From Tetrahymena elliotti 4EA (taxonomy: Eukaryota > Ciliophora > Oligohymenophorea > Hymenostomatida > Tetrahymenidae): a stretch of 64,000 nucleotides of DNA. Location: positions 580,099 to 644,098 of the forward strand of contig JH720341.1 in the NCBI GenBank assembly GCA_000231825.2, given 5' to 3'. A program made the position numbers and the translations under genes. This document shows, one piece after another, positions 47,460-58,382 of the stretch (the stretch's first letter is position 1; each line of letters begins with the position of its first letter). The notes under the pieces are model-generated. The model was not told the DNA's origin and made no database searches. It saw only the letters and a program-made list of their open reading frames with translations.

Positions 47460-47868
47460 TATTGTTTTTCCTTTTTTTTCTTTAAAAATTTGATTTAATT
47501 CTATCAAAAATTTTTGTTGTTTGATTGATGCTAATTAAATATATAAATGATATCTTTTGGTTTATAACACAAATCTAATAACGTATTATTTGTTAAAAAG
47601 GATTTGATTGCAAATTAAAAAAATTTAGTAATTTTGAAAAACGAAGTAGATACGTGTATAATCAGTCTAAAGGATATATTTTAAGCTAATTAAGATAAAT
47701 TGTAAGATAAATCATATAATTTTTATTGAGAGAAGCTTTTTGGATGTAAAGAAAATAATTACAAATTAAATAAAATGTATAGTTTCTTTACAAATAAAAG
47801 TTATTATTTACAAATAATATTAATTTAGATAAATAATTGTATTAGCTATCTTAATTTAATTTATGCTT
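47460..47868. other. Spacer between tandem paralogues
   Basis: About 410 bases, A/T-rich, likely promoter of paralogue A and 3' region of paralogue B. Confidence 0.5.
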
Positions 47869-49230
47869 TCAATTTTTCTTTTTGTCCTTCTTTGTCTTAA
47901 TCTTAGGACCTTCATCATCAATCTTCTTGTAACCTATGTATTTTAAATTATCAATTAATTAAAAAGATTTATATTTACTTTGACTGTTATGAAGCCTAAT
48001 AAATAAAAACAACAATAAAGAAATTAGAATTTACCATAAGCAATAATACCACCGAAAACTGCAATGATAGCAACGAAGTAAAATAATTGAGTAGCAGATG
48101 AGAGATTGCTCAAAGAAAAACTACCAATTTTGGGTTCATAGGTTCTTTGGTTAAGGATGGGAATATCATCATCTTCATCACCAGCTTCTCCACCAGTTTT
48201 ACCTCCGTTTTATTGCTTCATAGCCTCATCAAATTACTATTTAAAGGAAAATTGATTAAAATATATAGGCTAAATATCAATATTATCTATATTAAGAATA
48301 AATTTATTCAAATAATTACATCAACAAATTTCAAGATGTTTTATTCATCGTCAGTAAGTTGGGTATTGAAGTTGGGGTCACTGTATTTCTTGATGTCAAC
48401 AGACATGTAGATAACTTCCCAGTCAGAAATCTTGAAAGATCTATCTTGTAAGGACTTGATAATCTAATTAAATTAATTTATTTAATATCTACCTAATATA
48501 TTGTTCAAGAATATTTACCTAGTCAGGAGTATCAGGATTTTGAGTACCGTAAAGAGCACAAGTGTAAATGTGTTCAGCAAGCATCTTCTTGTAAAGGCTT
48601 TATTGAATTTGCTTGTCTTAGATACCCTTTAATAAGCCAACTAATTCTTCACCATAATTGTTCAATTTATGACGAGAAGTGACAATACAAGAGACATATA
48701 AGTTTCTAATTCTTTCTCTAAAAGATTCATCTTTCAATAATTCTTCAGCTGTTTTGATAATAATAAATAAACATTAACATTTTTTGAAGTAAACCTTTCT
48801 CATTTTATAACTTTGTAATTAATTTTTATTGTTTCTGTTTAATAAATCCATAGCTACTTCTAGCTGTTGGAAATAATAAATGAAAAACAAATTATGAGAA
48901 TCTTCTGAATTTTGTGTAAATATATTACGATCAGGTTATTATTCTTAACCACCAAAGTTTCCTTAGAGATCACCTTCAGCACCACCTTCTTATTCAACTA
49001 CAACATCTTCAACTTCAGGAGCAGCATTGGTATCATCATCTTTTATTACAAATTGTAATTTTAATAAATGGCTAAACCAAATTGAAAATTTTAATTTGAT
49101 AAACTAAATTATGTTTATGAAAATAATTTTATTTTCTTTTGTTAAATTTATCATTTTTACCTTCAACTTGGGCATAAACACAAGAAGAAATAAGAAGTAA
49201 ACCTAAGATAATAGCTAATTTCTTATTCAT
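47869..49230 (-). CDS. Type I membrane protein with KKXX tail, paralogue B
   Basis: The ATG at 49230 starts a signal peptide (LAIILGLLLISSCVYAQ). Six or seven introns interrupt the gene. After an acidic, Gly/Gln-rich stretch comes the conserved lumenal region: FRERIRNLYVSCIVTSRH, QQSLYKKMLAEHIYTCA and FKISDWEVIYMSVDIKKY. One membrane helix follows (FYFVAIIAVFGGIIAYG), then a basic tail ending KKDKKKN at TGA 47871-47869. Lys at -3 and -4 gives a KKXX retrieval motif, so an ER/early-Golgi type I protein is likely. Exons have higher G+C and favoured codons, suggesting strong expression. I do not recognise the family. It is paralogous to the gene at 46206-47459 at nearly every motif, with the acidic N-terminal insert as the main difference. 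Confidence 0.82.
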
Positions 49231-50257
49231 TTTTTATATTAAAATTTAATAATTTTTTTTACTAAAATATTGATTATGATAGAATCTTTTATTTGTTTGA
49301 TGATTTTGATAGAAAAAATTTTCTTGATAAAAGATACGCTCCTTTTTTTGACGAATTTAATAATCATTCGTGTGTCAATACAACACAAAGAAATATATTA
49401 TCTTTTATAATTAACTAGTTTGCTTGTTTGGTTGTTTGAATTGTAAAATTAGAATTTAATGACTTTACATGATTTTTTTCTAAAATGCTTGTGCTATTTT
49501 TATCAATAAATAATTAAATAATAATATTTATGTATTTTTGAATACGTGGATTCCATTTATTTTAATCATATCTATTTTGAGTGAAGAAAAAAAATTATTT
49601 ATTTATTTTAGAAAATTCAATAAATATCTCATAATAATTTTTTTCTTTTTCATTTTTTTTATTATTTATTTTAGATTTAATAATTTTTAAAATTTTAATG
49701 AGAAAAATAAAACAAATTTATCAATTCAAATAAAATCAAAAAAGACAATTCCTAATAAATATGAGTTCACTAAATTAATTTTCTTGAAAAATCGAAACAA
49801 ATCTAAAAAATTAAAATATTTTTCTAAAATAAATATTTTTAATTTTCTAAAATATATTTTGATCAATAGAATTTTTTATTTTAATTTTGATTACATTTTT
49901 TATTTACGGGAATTTATTTCAATAAAAGAATAAATTATTTAGTATTTTTTAATATTGGTGTTAACGCCTAACTGATAGAATATAAAAATTTATGTAATCT
50001 AAAAAATCTAAGAAGTCTTATAGAACGAAAGAGACTGAAGAAAATCCTTTTTCTTTTAAAAGCAGTGAAAGTTATTATAAATAAATACTGTATTTTTGTT
50101 GAAGTTACACTATTATGAAAATATAATTTGCATTTTTTTTTGCTTTCTATGTTGATTTTGATGTGTTACTTGTATAACAATTACTTTCATTCATAATCTT
50201 TATAAAAATTTTTATTTTTGATAATATCCCCCTTTCGAATAATAAAAAAAGGTGGTT
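49231..50257. other. A/T-rich spacer
   Basis: About 1 kb with long T and A runs; no gene or motif recognised. Confidence 0.5.
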
Positions 50258-50837
50258 ATGACTTTAAATTAGCTTAACTACTTAAATTGTAAAAATTAGG
50301 TGTTAAATTTTAGTTATAGTACTATATGCACCAATGTTAATACATTTTTTAATAGCTGTTTACTTAAAACCTTCTAAATCCAATAAAATTATTTGAGAAA
50401 AAAGGATAAAATTATTGATTTAAAACCTTTCTTTCCAGAAGATATTTTACACATGAATTTGGGTTTTATTGTGAGAAAAAATCTTATTGTAAAACTTAGA
50501 TAAGATACAAAAGACGAATATCACGTTGGCAAAGATAAATTAATCAAATTTTTTATGAAATATTGATTATAATATATACAGAGAATATAAAGAGTTAATG
50601 TACTTTTTCTTTTCTACAAGCATAGATCAAATGAACATGAGTAAAACTTTATTAGGAAATCATGAAATTGAAAAAGATTCTAAAATTTATTCATATTCAA
50701 GTAATCCTTTCATTTTTTGTAGGGTATAGACTGGCATTTTTTTAAGTAAATAGTTTTTTGATAAGTTTCGAAAAAAAAAATTGTAAAAAACAACAAATAA
50801 TTTGATGTTTAATAGACAATTGCGAAATTTTTAATGA
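50258..50837 (+). CDS. Poorly resolved small gene or gene remnant
   Basis: Two pieces look coding. The first, from ATG 50258, contains DKIIDLKPFFPEDILHMNLG and HVGKDKLIKFF. The second, from about 50581, reads EYKELMYFFFSTSIDQMNMS then HEIEKDSKIYSYSSN and ends at TGA 50835. They are separated by a short A/T-rich GT...AG-like stretch, but no donor gives the right phase, so the join is either mis-seen or broken. No domain was recognised. It could be a real two-exon gene of about 180 residues or a decaying one; it lies just upstream of the phosphorylase gene on the same strand. Confidence 0.4.
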
Positions 50838-51022
50838 TTTGATGATTTTTTATTGTGCGGATTCGCATTTATTTATATACTGCTAGAAGATTTGATAATT
50901 TAATGTAAAAAAATAAACCATAATAAAAAATTAAAAATAAATAAAAGTAGAAAGAGAGAATCACACTCATCTTCTAGCACTCATTAATTATAAAAAAAAG
51001 AAAAGTTAGTTAGTATAATCAA

Positions 51023-51998
51023 ATGACTTCTGTTTACGACAGTGCAGTTGAAGCTGCAAATTTTATCAAGACTAAAACCCCTCTTGTTCCTGAAATTGCT
51101 GTTATATTAGGTAGTGGCTTAGGTGAATTTGCTGATGAAATTGAAGAAAAGATTTACATTTCATATGGAGATATTCCTCACTTCAAAAAATCAACTGTTC
51201 ATGGTCATGCTGGTAAACTCGTTATTGGTAAAGTTGGTGGTAAGGTTGTTGTTTGCATGTAGGGTAGATATCACTTTTATGAAGGCCACACTATGTAAGA
51301 AGTTATTTTCCCCATCAGAGTTTTCAAGATTCTTGGAGTTACTAAGATGGTTGTTACTAATGCCTCAGGTGGTATTTCTAAGATGCTCTAAAATGGTGAT
51401 TTAATGATTATCAGAGACCACATCAACTATATGGGAACTAACCCATTAATTGGACCCAACGATGAAAGATTTGGTCCTCGTTTCCCTGACATGACTGAAA
51501 TTTACAACAAGAAGCTCTCTAATGTTGTTGCTGAACATATGAAAAAGCTTGGATTAGGTGTTAAAACTGGAGTCTACATTGCCTTCACTGGTCCTTCTTA
51601 CGAAAGCCCTGCTGAAATCTTAATGGCTAGAACTTTGGGAGCTGATGCTGTTGGTATGTCAACTGTAAGAATTTAAATTTAACATTTTTAGAAAAAATAA
51701 TTTTTGGTAGATAAAAAAGTTTAGTAAAGTAGCAAAAGCAAACAAGCAAAAAGCCTACTTATTTTTAATATTTTAATTTGAATGAAACAATTTTACTAAT
51801 TTATCAATTTTTAAATAGGTTCCTGAATGCATCACTGCTAACCACATGGGTATTAAAGTAGTTGGTATTTCTTGTGTTACTAATATGGCTGCTGGTGTTT
51901 CTGAAACCCGTCTTACTCATGACGAAGTTTGCGAAACTGCTGGATTTATGAGAGAAACCTTCAAAAAATTATTAAGAAACTTCATCCCCGATCTATGA
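51023..51998 (+). CDS. Purine nucleoside phosphorylase, 273 residues
   Basis: Exons 51023-51664 and 51819-51998, phase 0. The enzyme splits purine ribonucleosides with phosphate into base and ribose-1-phosphate (purine salvage). The trimeric PNP family motifs are all present. They are VILGSGLGEFAD (phosphate loop), VHGHAGKLVIG, MQGRYHFYEGH with a TAG codon at the conserved Gln, VTNASGGI, FTGPSYESPAEI (Glu contacting purine), AVGMSTVPE and GISCVTNMAAG (the purine-contacting Asn). The NMAAG form resembles bacterial trimeric PNPs more than the animal LITNKV form. Length is normal (bacterial about 275). The exons use favoured codons. Cytosolic, with no targeting sequence seen. Confidence 0.96.
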
Positions 51999-52099
51999 GA
52001 TTTAAAAAAATTCTGAATCTAAATTATTTTAAAAAACAAACAAAATATATAAAATATTTTATTAAAAATACTACGTTTGTGTAATAAGATGTGTGTTAA

Positions 52100-52590
52100 T
52101 TGTAATTCTTCTTTAACATTTATTAGCTGCATCAATATCCTTTTTAGTCTTTACAGTTGATCCCAAATCATCATTAAATATTAATTGTATCATATTCAAA
52201 GCCATGTAATCTAATCAATAATTTAGATATTTTTCTACTTAAGCAAGTTAATCAATTTGATATGAATAGCTCAACACCAGTATATTCTCCAATAAGATTT
52301 AAATTACATTTGGTTTATTATCTAAAATAATTAAACACTTATTTGCATGTCTTAACAATTATTAAAAAACATACAAATATTATTTTATTTTTCAAAATTT
52401 ATAAATAATTTCTTAGGTCAGTATTCATAAATAATATTTTAAATATTAAAAATAGCAGCTTGGAAGGTAAATATCTACCAACTTAATAACTTTTGTAAAC
52501 ATAAATATTTGTCTTTGACTATTTGCTAGAACTAACATTGATAGTACCATTCCATTTTTCTAAGATTAAATGATTGCTTTTTAATAAATG
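52100..52590 (-). pseudogene. Decayed importin-alpha-like (armadillo) fragment
   Basis: On the complement, an ATG near 52592 opens a frame reading RKMEWYYQCQFQQIVKDK and then SWQIFTFQAAIFNIQNII, similar to ARM-repeat text of the form KEACWTISNI. A second piece near 52330-52220 reads NKPNVIQILLENILVLSYS and QLAQVEKYLN, interrupted by TGA. It continues as DYMALNMIQLIFNDD and resembles the C-terminal ARM of importin-alpha (VILDAISNIL... LIEECGGLDKIEALQNH... YxxALNIIEQYF). Frame changes and an internal TGA without good introns suggest a dead fragment. Importin-alpha would carry NLS cargo to nuclei; ciliates have many such genes. The assignment is by eye. Confidence 0.4.
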
Positions 52591-52957
52591 ACTTCATAAA
52601 AATTTTTCAGTGAATTATAATTAATGAGTTTTGTTTTAAAATGATTTTTTTTTTTTAAATTATTTTGAGATTATTTTCAAAAGTTTTAATTTAGATTTCT
52701 TTTAATTCTTTGAAAACATAATAAATTAGTGAAGCAGAAATCAAAATTTAAATTTTAATCAAAATAGAAAAAGTTTGATATGATGAGTAAAATAATGTAA
52801 GTATAACAAGTTTTTAGCAATAAGACAAACTTTACAAGAAAAAAACCTGAAAAAATTACACAATTTATAAATTTATTTAAACTTAAGAAATAATTTGATA
52901 TTTAATGTTTTAATATTTATGAAAACTTTATTAATTTTTTATTGACTATTAATTCTA

Positions 52958-55132
52958 TCACTTAAGATGTAAAAGCATAGTACTAGGATCTTCCAAATAA
53001 GATCTCCATTTATTAGAAAATTTAGTAACAGTAGCACCATCGACTACTCTATGGTCGCAACCAAAGCTAACATTCATCTATTATTATTTTAAAAAACAAG
53101 TTTAAAATTTTAAAAAGCTTTTCATTTAATTATTACAATCTTTCTTGGAGCAAGTTCTAAGTCTTCTTCCTTGGGATTTAATGATTTATTAATATATCTA
53201 GGGAGAGTCATAACTCTACCTAAACCTACAATAGTGGTTTGGGGAGCAAATATTAAAGGGCCAGTGTAAGTACCACCAATAGTACCTAAATTTTAAAATT
53301 AAAATAAATATTATTAATAATTTTTATGAATTTCATGATTAAAATGAAATTAAAAGTTTTATTAAGCAAAATTAAAAGTGTGATTTAATTAATCTTGCTA
53401 AATATTTTTTAATTTTTATTTCTTTTAGATTGTAATTTTTAAATGATTGAAACATTTTTATCTAATTTTATCATCAAATTCTAAAAAATATTAATTTATT
53501 GAATTTTAATTCACAATTTATTACCGATATTTGAAATACAAATAGAACCATCAAAAAGATCCTTAGGACCAAGAGTACCAGCTTCTCCTTCTTTAACAAG
53601 TCTCTTTATTTCTTTTTAAATATCAAGGATTGAGAGATTTTGTACATTCTTAATATTAGGAACAACTAATCCCTTGGGTGAATCAACTGCAAGAGAAATA
53701 TTGTGATTTTCAACTAAAGTGTATTCAAAGGGCTTGTTAACATCATAAAGAGAATTCAAAATAGGGAAATCCTTTAAAGCAAGGGAGAAAGCCTTAATGA
53801 AGAAAGTCATAAAAGTAATACTTAAGTTTTAAGATTTCTTAATTTGCTCACGTAATTAAGTTAAATTAGTCAAATCATATTCATCCTTTAAATATAAATG
53901 AGGAATAGTATTTGCTTCGGTCATACTCTTTTACATACCCTTCTAAAAGTCAGTCATCTTAACTGAAGTTTTAACAGTTTCCTTTAATCTATTTTTAATT
54001 TATAATATTATTTAAAATGCTAAAAAATAACAGAACTAATAATTTTCGTTGATAATTAAAATCACTATTTTCAGGCTTATTCTTAAGTTTTTTCTTTTTT
54101 TAAATAAAATAAAATGTATTTACATTCCAGATGATGCGGTAGAAGCAGCTTTTGGTTTAGCAGGTTCACTTGTTTAGGTGACGGGCTTAGCTTTTCCACT
54201 AACAATATCTAAAATGTCATTCTTCATTACACGTCCATCTTTACCACTACCTCTAACATTCTTAAGATTGATATTATGTTAACGAGCTATTGAACGAACT
54301 GCAGGAGTAGATAAAACATAATCATTTTCATAAGTATTATCTACTACAGCCTAGGTTTTTTTAGACTCAGTAGAAGTAGTAGCACTTGGCTTTGTTGTTG
54401 AGCTTTGTTTGCTTTCTTATTTTGCATCATGGCTATGAGAAGTAGTAGTTGTTTCTCCTGCATGACTATCATCTACTTCGATTTCAACAAAAACTTCACC
54501 TACCTTTTTCATATTTTGATTACTTTTAATACATTAATTTCAATCTTAAAATGTTATTTACAAGGCAAGTATCTTCTTCTTTGTGGAAAACTTTATGGAT
54601 TTTACCAGAATAAGAGCTAGGAATTTGAGTGAATAACTTATCAGTGGCAACATCAGCTATGGTTTAGAACTATTTTAATTTATTTAATTGAAATTCTTAA
54701 ACATTTTTGCTATTTTTATTGTTTGCTTTAAACAGAATATGTTTCTGTATTGATAAATAAATATGATTCTTACTTCTTCTACGATGTCTCCTTCTTTCAC
54801 GTATAACTTTTTGACAGTGGCTTCCTTGATTTCTGAAAAATAAACATAAAAAGATAAGTAAATATGTATTTAAATTTGATTATTCTCTAAAATGAGTTTA
54901 AAATAGATTTGTTTTCAAAATGATTTTTGATTAATTTTTGCTGAATCTATGCTGATGAAAAAGCTATGATATCTCTTTAAACTTAATTTTGCATGTTAAC
55001 AAATTAATTTTTTGCATTACTTTCACCCAAATCAGGTAACTTGAAAGGCTTAATGGTACCGAAGTAGGCATTATATAAATAATTGAAACTTTATCTCTAC
55101 TATTATTGAACGAGCTTTCTAAAGGCAAACAT
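52958..55132 (-). CDS. DBT: Branched-chain 2-oxoacid dehydrogenase E2 (dihydrolipoyl acyltransferase)
   Basis: The ATG at 55132 gives a mitochondrial-type presequence ([19 protein letters not shown]). The gene has six or more introns and ends at TGA 52960-52958. Domain order is canonical. The lipoyl domain runs from [20 protein letters not shown] with the lipoylated Lys in [10 protein letters not shown]. The subunit-binding domain is [20 protein letters not shown] with [12 protein letters not shown]. The acyltransferase core contains [54 protein letters not shown] and SNIGTIGGTY. The catalytic [15 protein letters not shown] precedes the C-terminal [16 protein letters not shown]. The core and end match the branched-chain enzyme better than pyruvate or oxoglutarate E2. 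It transfers the acyl group from E1 to CoA in the mitochondrial matrix for Val/Leu/Ile breakdown. Confidence 0.93.
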
Positions 55133-55503
55133 ATCTTTTTATTTAATTTTTTGGATATTATTTTTTTCTTTGTTTTTTCGATTGTTTTCTGAACAATATT
55201 TAATTTGATAATAAATTTTTTATAAAAATTTTTTATTATCTTTTCAAAGCAAATTCTGTATTTAACTTATGCATATCTGTTGCTTGACTGGCAAACAAAC
55301 AAACAAAAAAGCAAGCAAGAAAATATGCAACATAGAAGTTCACATTCAAAAAGATATTTAATACGTATAATTAATTTTATATTGAATTAAATTTTTTGAA
55401 ATAAATATATACTGAGATATTCAATTTTTTTTGATATTATTTAACATTTAGTCCTCTATCATTAGACGATTACTTAATATGATATTTCTATTAAAAATAC
55501 AAA
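55133..55503. other. A/T-rich spacer
   Basis: About 370 bases upstream of the E2 gene; a likely promoter. Contains a short CAAACAAACAAAAAAGCAAGCAAG run at about 55292-55315. Confidence 0.45.
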
Positions 55504-55686
55504 TCAAAAAATTCTTACACTTCTAATTTTACTTTTGCTGCATTTGCTTTTAGTACCCCACCAAATTAGAAAAAGCTAATTTTAGTGTATTTGAACAACT
55601 TTTCTACGAAATATTCTTAATTTGTATCTTTCCAATTGATTTAATTCGTCATTTTTCTCCAAATTCAAATGATTTTCTTTAAACAT
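55504..55686 (-). CDS. Small hypothetical protein, 60 residues
   Basis: A complement frame from ATG 55686 to TGA 55506-55504. The sequence is charged at first (FKENHLNLEKNDELNQLERY), then basic (RIFRRKVVQIHQ), with a Trp-containing stretch (LFLIWWGTKSKCSKSK). Composition is less A/T-biased than the spacers on each side. It may be a whole small gene or the first exon of a spliced one. No family was recognised. Confidence 0.35.
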
Positions 55687-55921
55687 GTTTATATATGAAA
55701 CTTAACTTTAGTTTTTTGATTTCTTTTTTGCAAAAAAAAATAATTTCTCAAAATGTACAAATGATGTAAGTTTAATAATAATCAAATATTTAAAATACAT
55801 AAAATTTTGCTCAAAAAAGAACATTTAGATGAAATTCAATTATTCTTATTTTTATTTTTTATTAATAGTTTATTTCTAGTTGAGTTATTATTTATTCTTG
55901 ATAAATCTATACACTTTATTT

Positions 55922-57930
55922 TCACATTTTTTCTACTTCTACAATATCATCTTCTATTATTAAACTATTTTATTATTTTTAATTCTAAGAAAACACAAAT
56001 ATTTTGCCACATTTTTAAACTTTGTCTCCTATTTTTAGTTATGAATGAACTCTATTTAAGCTTAAACTTGCTTTACTAGAATTTTAGGTTGTTTCTAGAG
56101 ATGATTCTCTACTTTTAAATTGAGATTTTTACATACTTTTAAAAGGATTTTATTTTTATATAGCAAAATTACACTATTACAATGACATAAAATGAGAATC
56201 ATTAAAAAATTTTTGGTTTTTTGGTTGGAGAAAATCATCATCTCTATTTCCTAAATTGCTTGTATTTTAGGGTTATTTTTTTTAAACAAATTAGTCAGTC
56301 TAAAAAAAGTTAAGATGATTATTACTAAAATTTAAATTGTCTTTCTGATTTTAAAGTTGAAAATCTAATATCTTATTATGTGTTAAGTATTTAGATTTGC
56401 TAACTTATTCTATTTAATTTTTTTAGTTTCTTTCATGCAATTTTTCATGGGATTGTCTAAAATCTTTACTTACTTCATTGAAATGGCGTGTAATACTTGG
56501 GTGAATTTACTTTGCTTCAGTTTCTTAGGATTAGGATTAACATACTCTCTATCTTTGATTTATACTAGTCAACTACTATTCTTTAAAGTTATTGTATTTT
56601 TTATTGGAGGTATATATTTCTTAACTTTCATCTTATTTATTAGTATGATTATTTCTTAGATGACAAGAAAAAGGTTCTCCACAAAATTTTGGAATAACTA
56701 ATTTATTCTAATATAATGTCTAATTTATTTACTAATAATTTTGATTTTATTAGATTACAGACCTTTATTTACTCAGAGTAGCAGCTTCATTTGCTTAAAT
56801 GTAGCTTTATTCATATTAAATTTAAAATTAATTCAAGTTTTATAAAAAAAATATTTATTACTGCTATTTCTCATCTTGTTAGTGCCTTTGTTTGAGATTC
56901 TCTTTTTCCTGCATTTATAATTTGATTTCATCTTTCTTTATGATTTCTTTATCAAATGAAACTTTAGCTACAGTCCTTTTTGTTTATGCATTATTTTAAA
57001 GGTTTTAATATTAATTATACTGTAGGATGGTATTAAAATTATTGTTTTCAAGCCTTTGGATTATTTATTCTTTTGCACTTAGCTTTTTTTATGTTGCAAA
57101 ATTTGTTTTAGCTATTTAAGAATCTATTTAGGAATATATTCTATTTGGAGACTAATTTTATGGAGAAACTTCGTTTGAAGAGTTACTTGATGTTTCTGCT
57201 AAAAATTTTTAAAATTGCTCATTAAAACTAATGCATTTGTGTTTTTCTCTATTTTCAATGATAATTTATTTATCAATAGTTTAATTCTTTAAAAAATGCT
57301 CCTATCTTTTAATTGCTTCTTACTGTTTCTTTTCATGTTCTTCAAATGCTTATTTCCTAGTTACTTAAGGTATAATTGACAAAATTTTCTTTAACTTTTT
57401 TTTTTAGTGCAAATATTTAACAAACTCAAACAAATAATTTTGATTTTTCTGACTAAAAAGGTAAGAAATACATTCTTTAAAATTATCAATGTTTTTTTAA
57501 CCATAGCATTAATAAATTTTAAGAGCTAAGATTTAACTAAAATTTAACAATTAATCTTATTTCATCTATAGGTTATTTTAATTGAGAAAATCATCCATTT
57601 CAGTAACTGAAACTGTAGTTTTATTATTTTCTTTTCTTTTTTTTAAAAATTCCTAGTGGGCCCACCTTATAATTTCTAAAACTTCTCCATAGAGTTCTTT
57701 ATTTGAATTTACTTAAATTTTTCTTAAACCTAACCCATCTTCTGTCAAAGCTACTTCATAGTCTTCAAGTTAATCTAATGACATAAATAAAATAAATACC
57801 TTTTAATTATAAAGAGAAAACATATACCAGAAGGAACATCATCACCAACAAAAAGTAAACCAAATTTAAGCTTTCTTCCAGATTTAGTGATCTAGGTATT
57901 CTCTGAATATCCTTAATCCTAAGTTTACAT
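55922..57930 (-). CDS. Q/N-rich protein, 651 residues, two exons
   Basis: Exon 1 is 57930-57828 and exon 2 is 57774-55922 (1853 nt, no TGA), joined in phase 1 across a 53-nt intron. The N-terminal 110 residues look folded (KFGLLFVGDDVPSDQLEDYE; ALTEDGLGLRKIQ; YGEVLEIIRWAHQEF). The rest is rich in Gln, Asn, Lys and Ser with possible short helices (EEHEKKQQEAIKRQEHFLK; DEIKLQMQEKENLKQRHQ). It ends in an acidic patch (LIIEDDIVEVEKM). No domain was recognised. The strand matters: the reverse complement of this Q/N/K-rich exon reads as a false polytopic membrane protein on the plus strand. The long stop-free frame and clean splice phase support the minus-strand model. Confidence 0.85.
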
Positions 57931-58382
57931 TTTTATTTAACAAGGAATAATAGTCTTAAAATTTTTTTATTATTAATACATTATTGAGTGTCTGTCTGAA
58001 TTTGTAGATAGATTTAAATTTAAAATTATCTATGAAACACACTTTTCTTTAAAATAAATCTAATTTAATTTCTTCAAAAAAAATTTTTAAATTTAGAAGG
58101 AAGTTCTTCTGTTGTGTTTACCCACTTAAAAACTTAATTTGAAAAATAAATCTCAAAATTAAAAAATCAAAAATAAAATAATTTTTTAATTTTGAGTTAT
58201 TTTATAAAAAAGTGTCTCATAAACATTAAAATAAAAGATTTGCGAGATATTAATAAAATTTAAGAGCATTAAATAAATTCAATAATATTACACTGTTTAT
58301 ATTAATTAATTTCAAAATATTAATTTATTAATAACTCTTTAACTAAAGTAAGTAATTAGGATATTTTAACCCAATAATAAGT
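57931..58382. other. Spacer between divergent genes
   Basis: About 450 bases of A/T-rich DNA between two divergent starts; a shared promoter region by position. No motif was recognised. Confidence 0.5.

Noticed and set aside
55807..57610. A plus-strand polytopic membrane protein assembled from hydrophobic frames at 55807-56079, 56435-56960 and 57020-57610.
   Set aside because: The complement is one 1853-nt stop-free exon of a Q/N/K-rich protein with a phase-consistent intron. The hydrophobic frames are its mirror image (AAT, CAA and AAA reverse to ATT, TTG and TTT).
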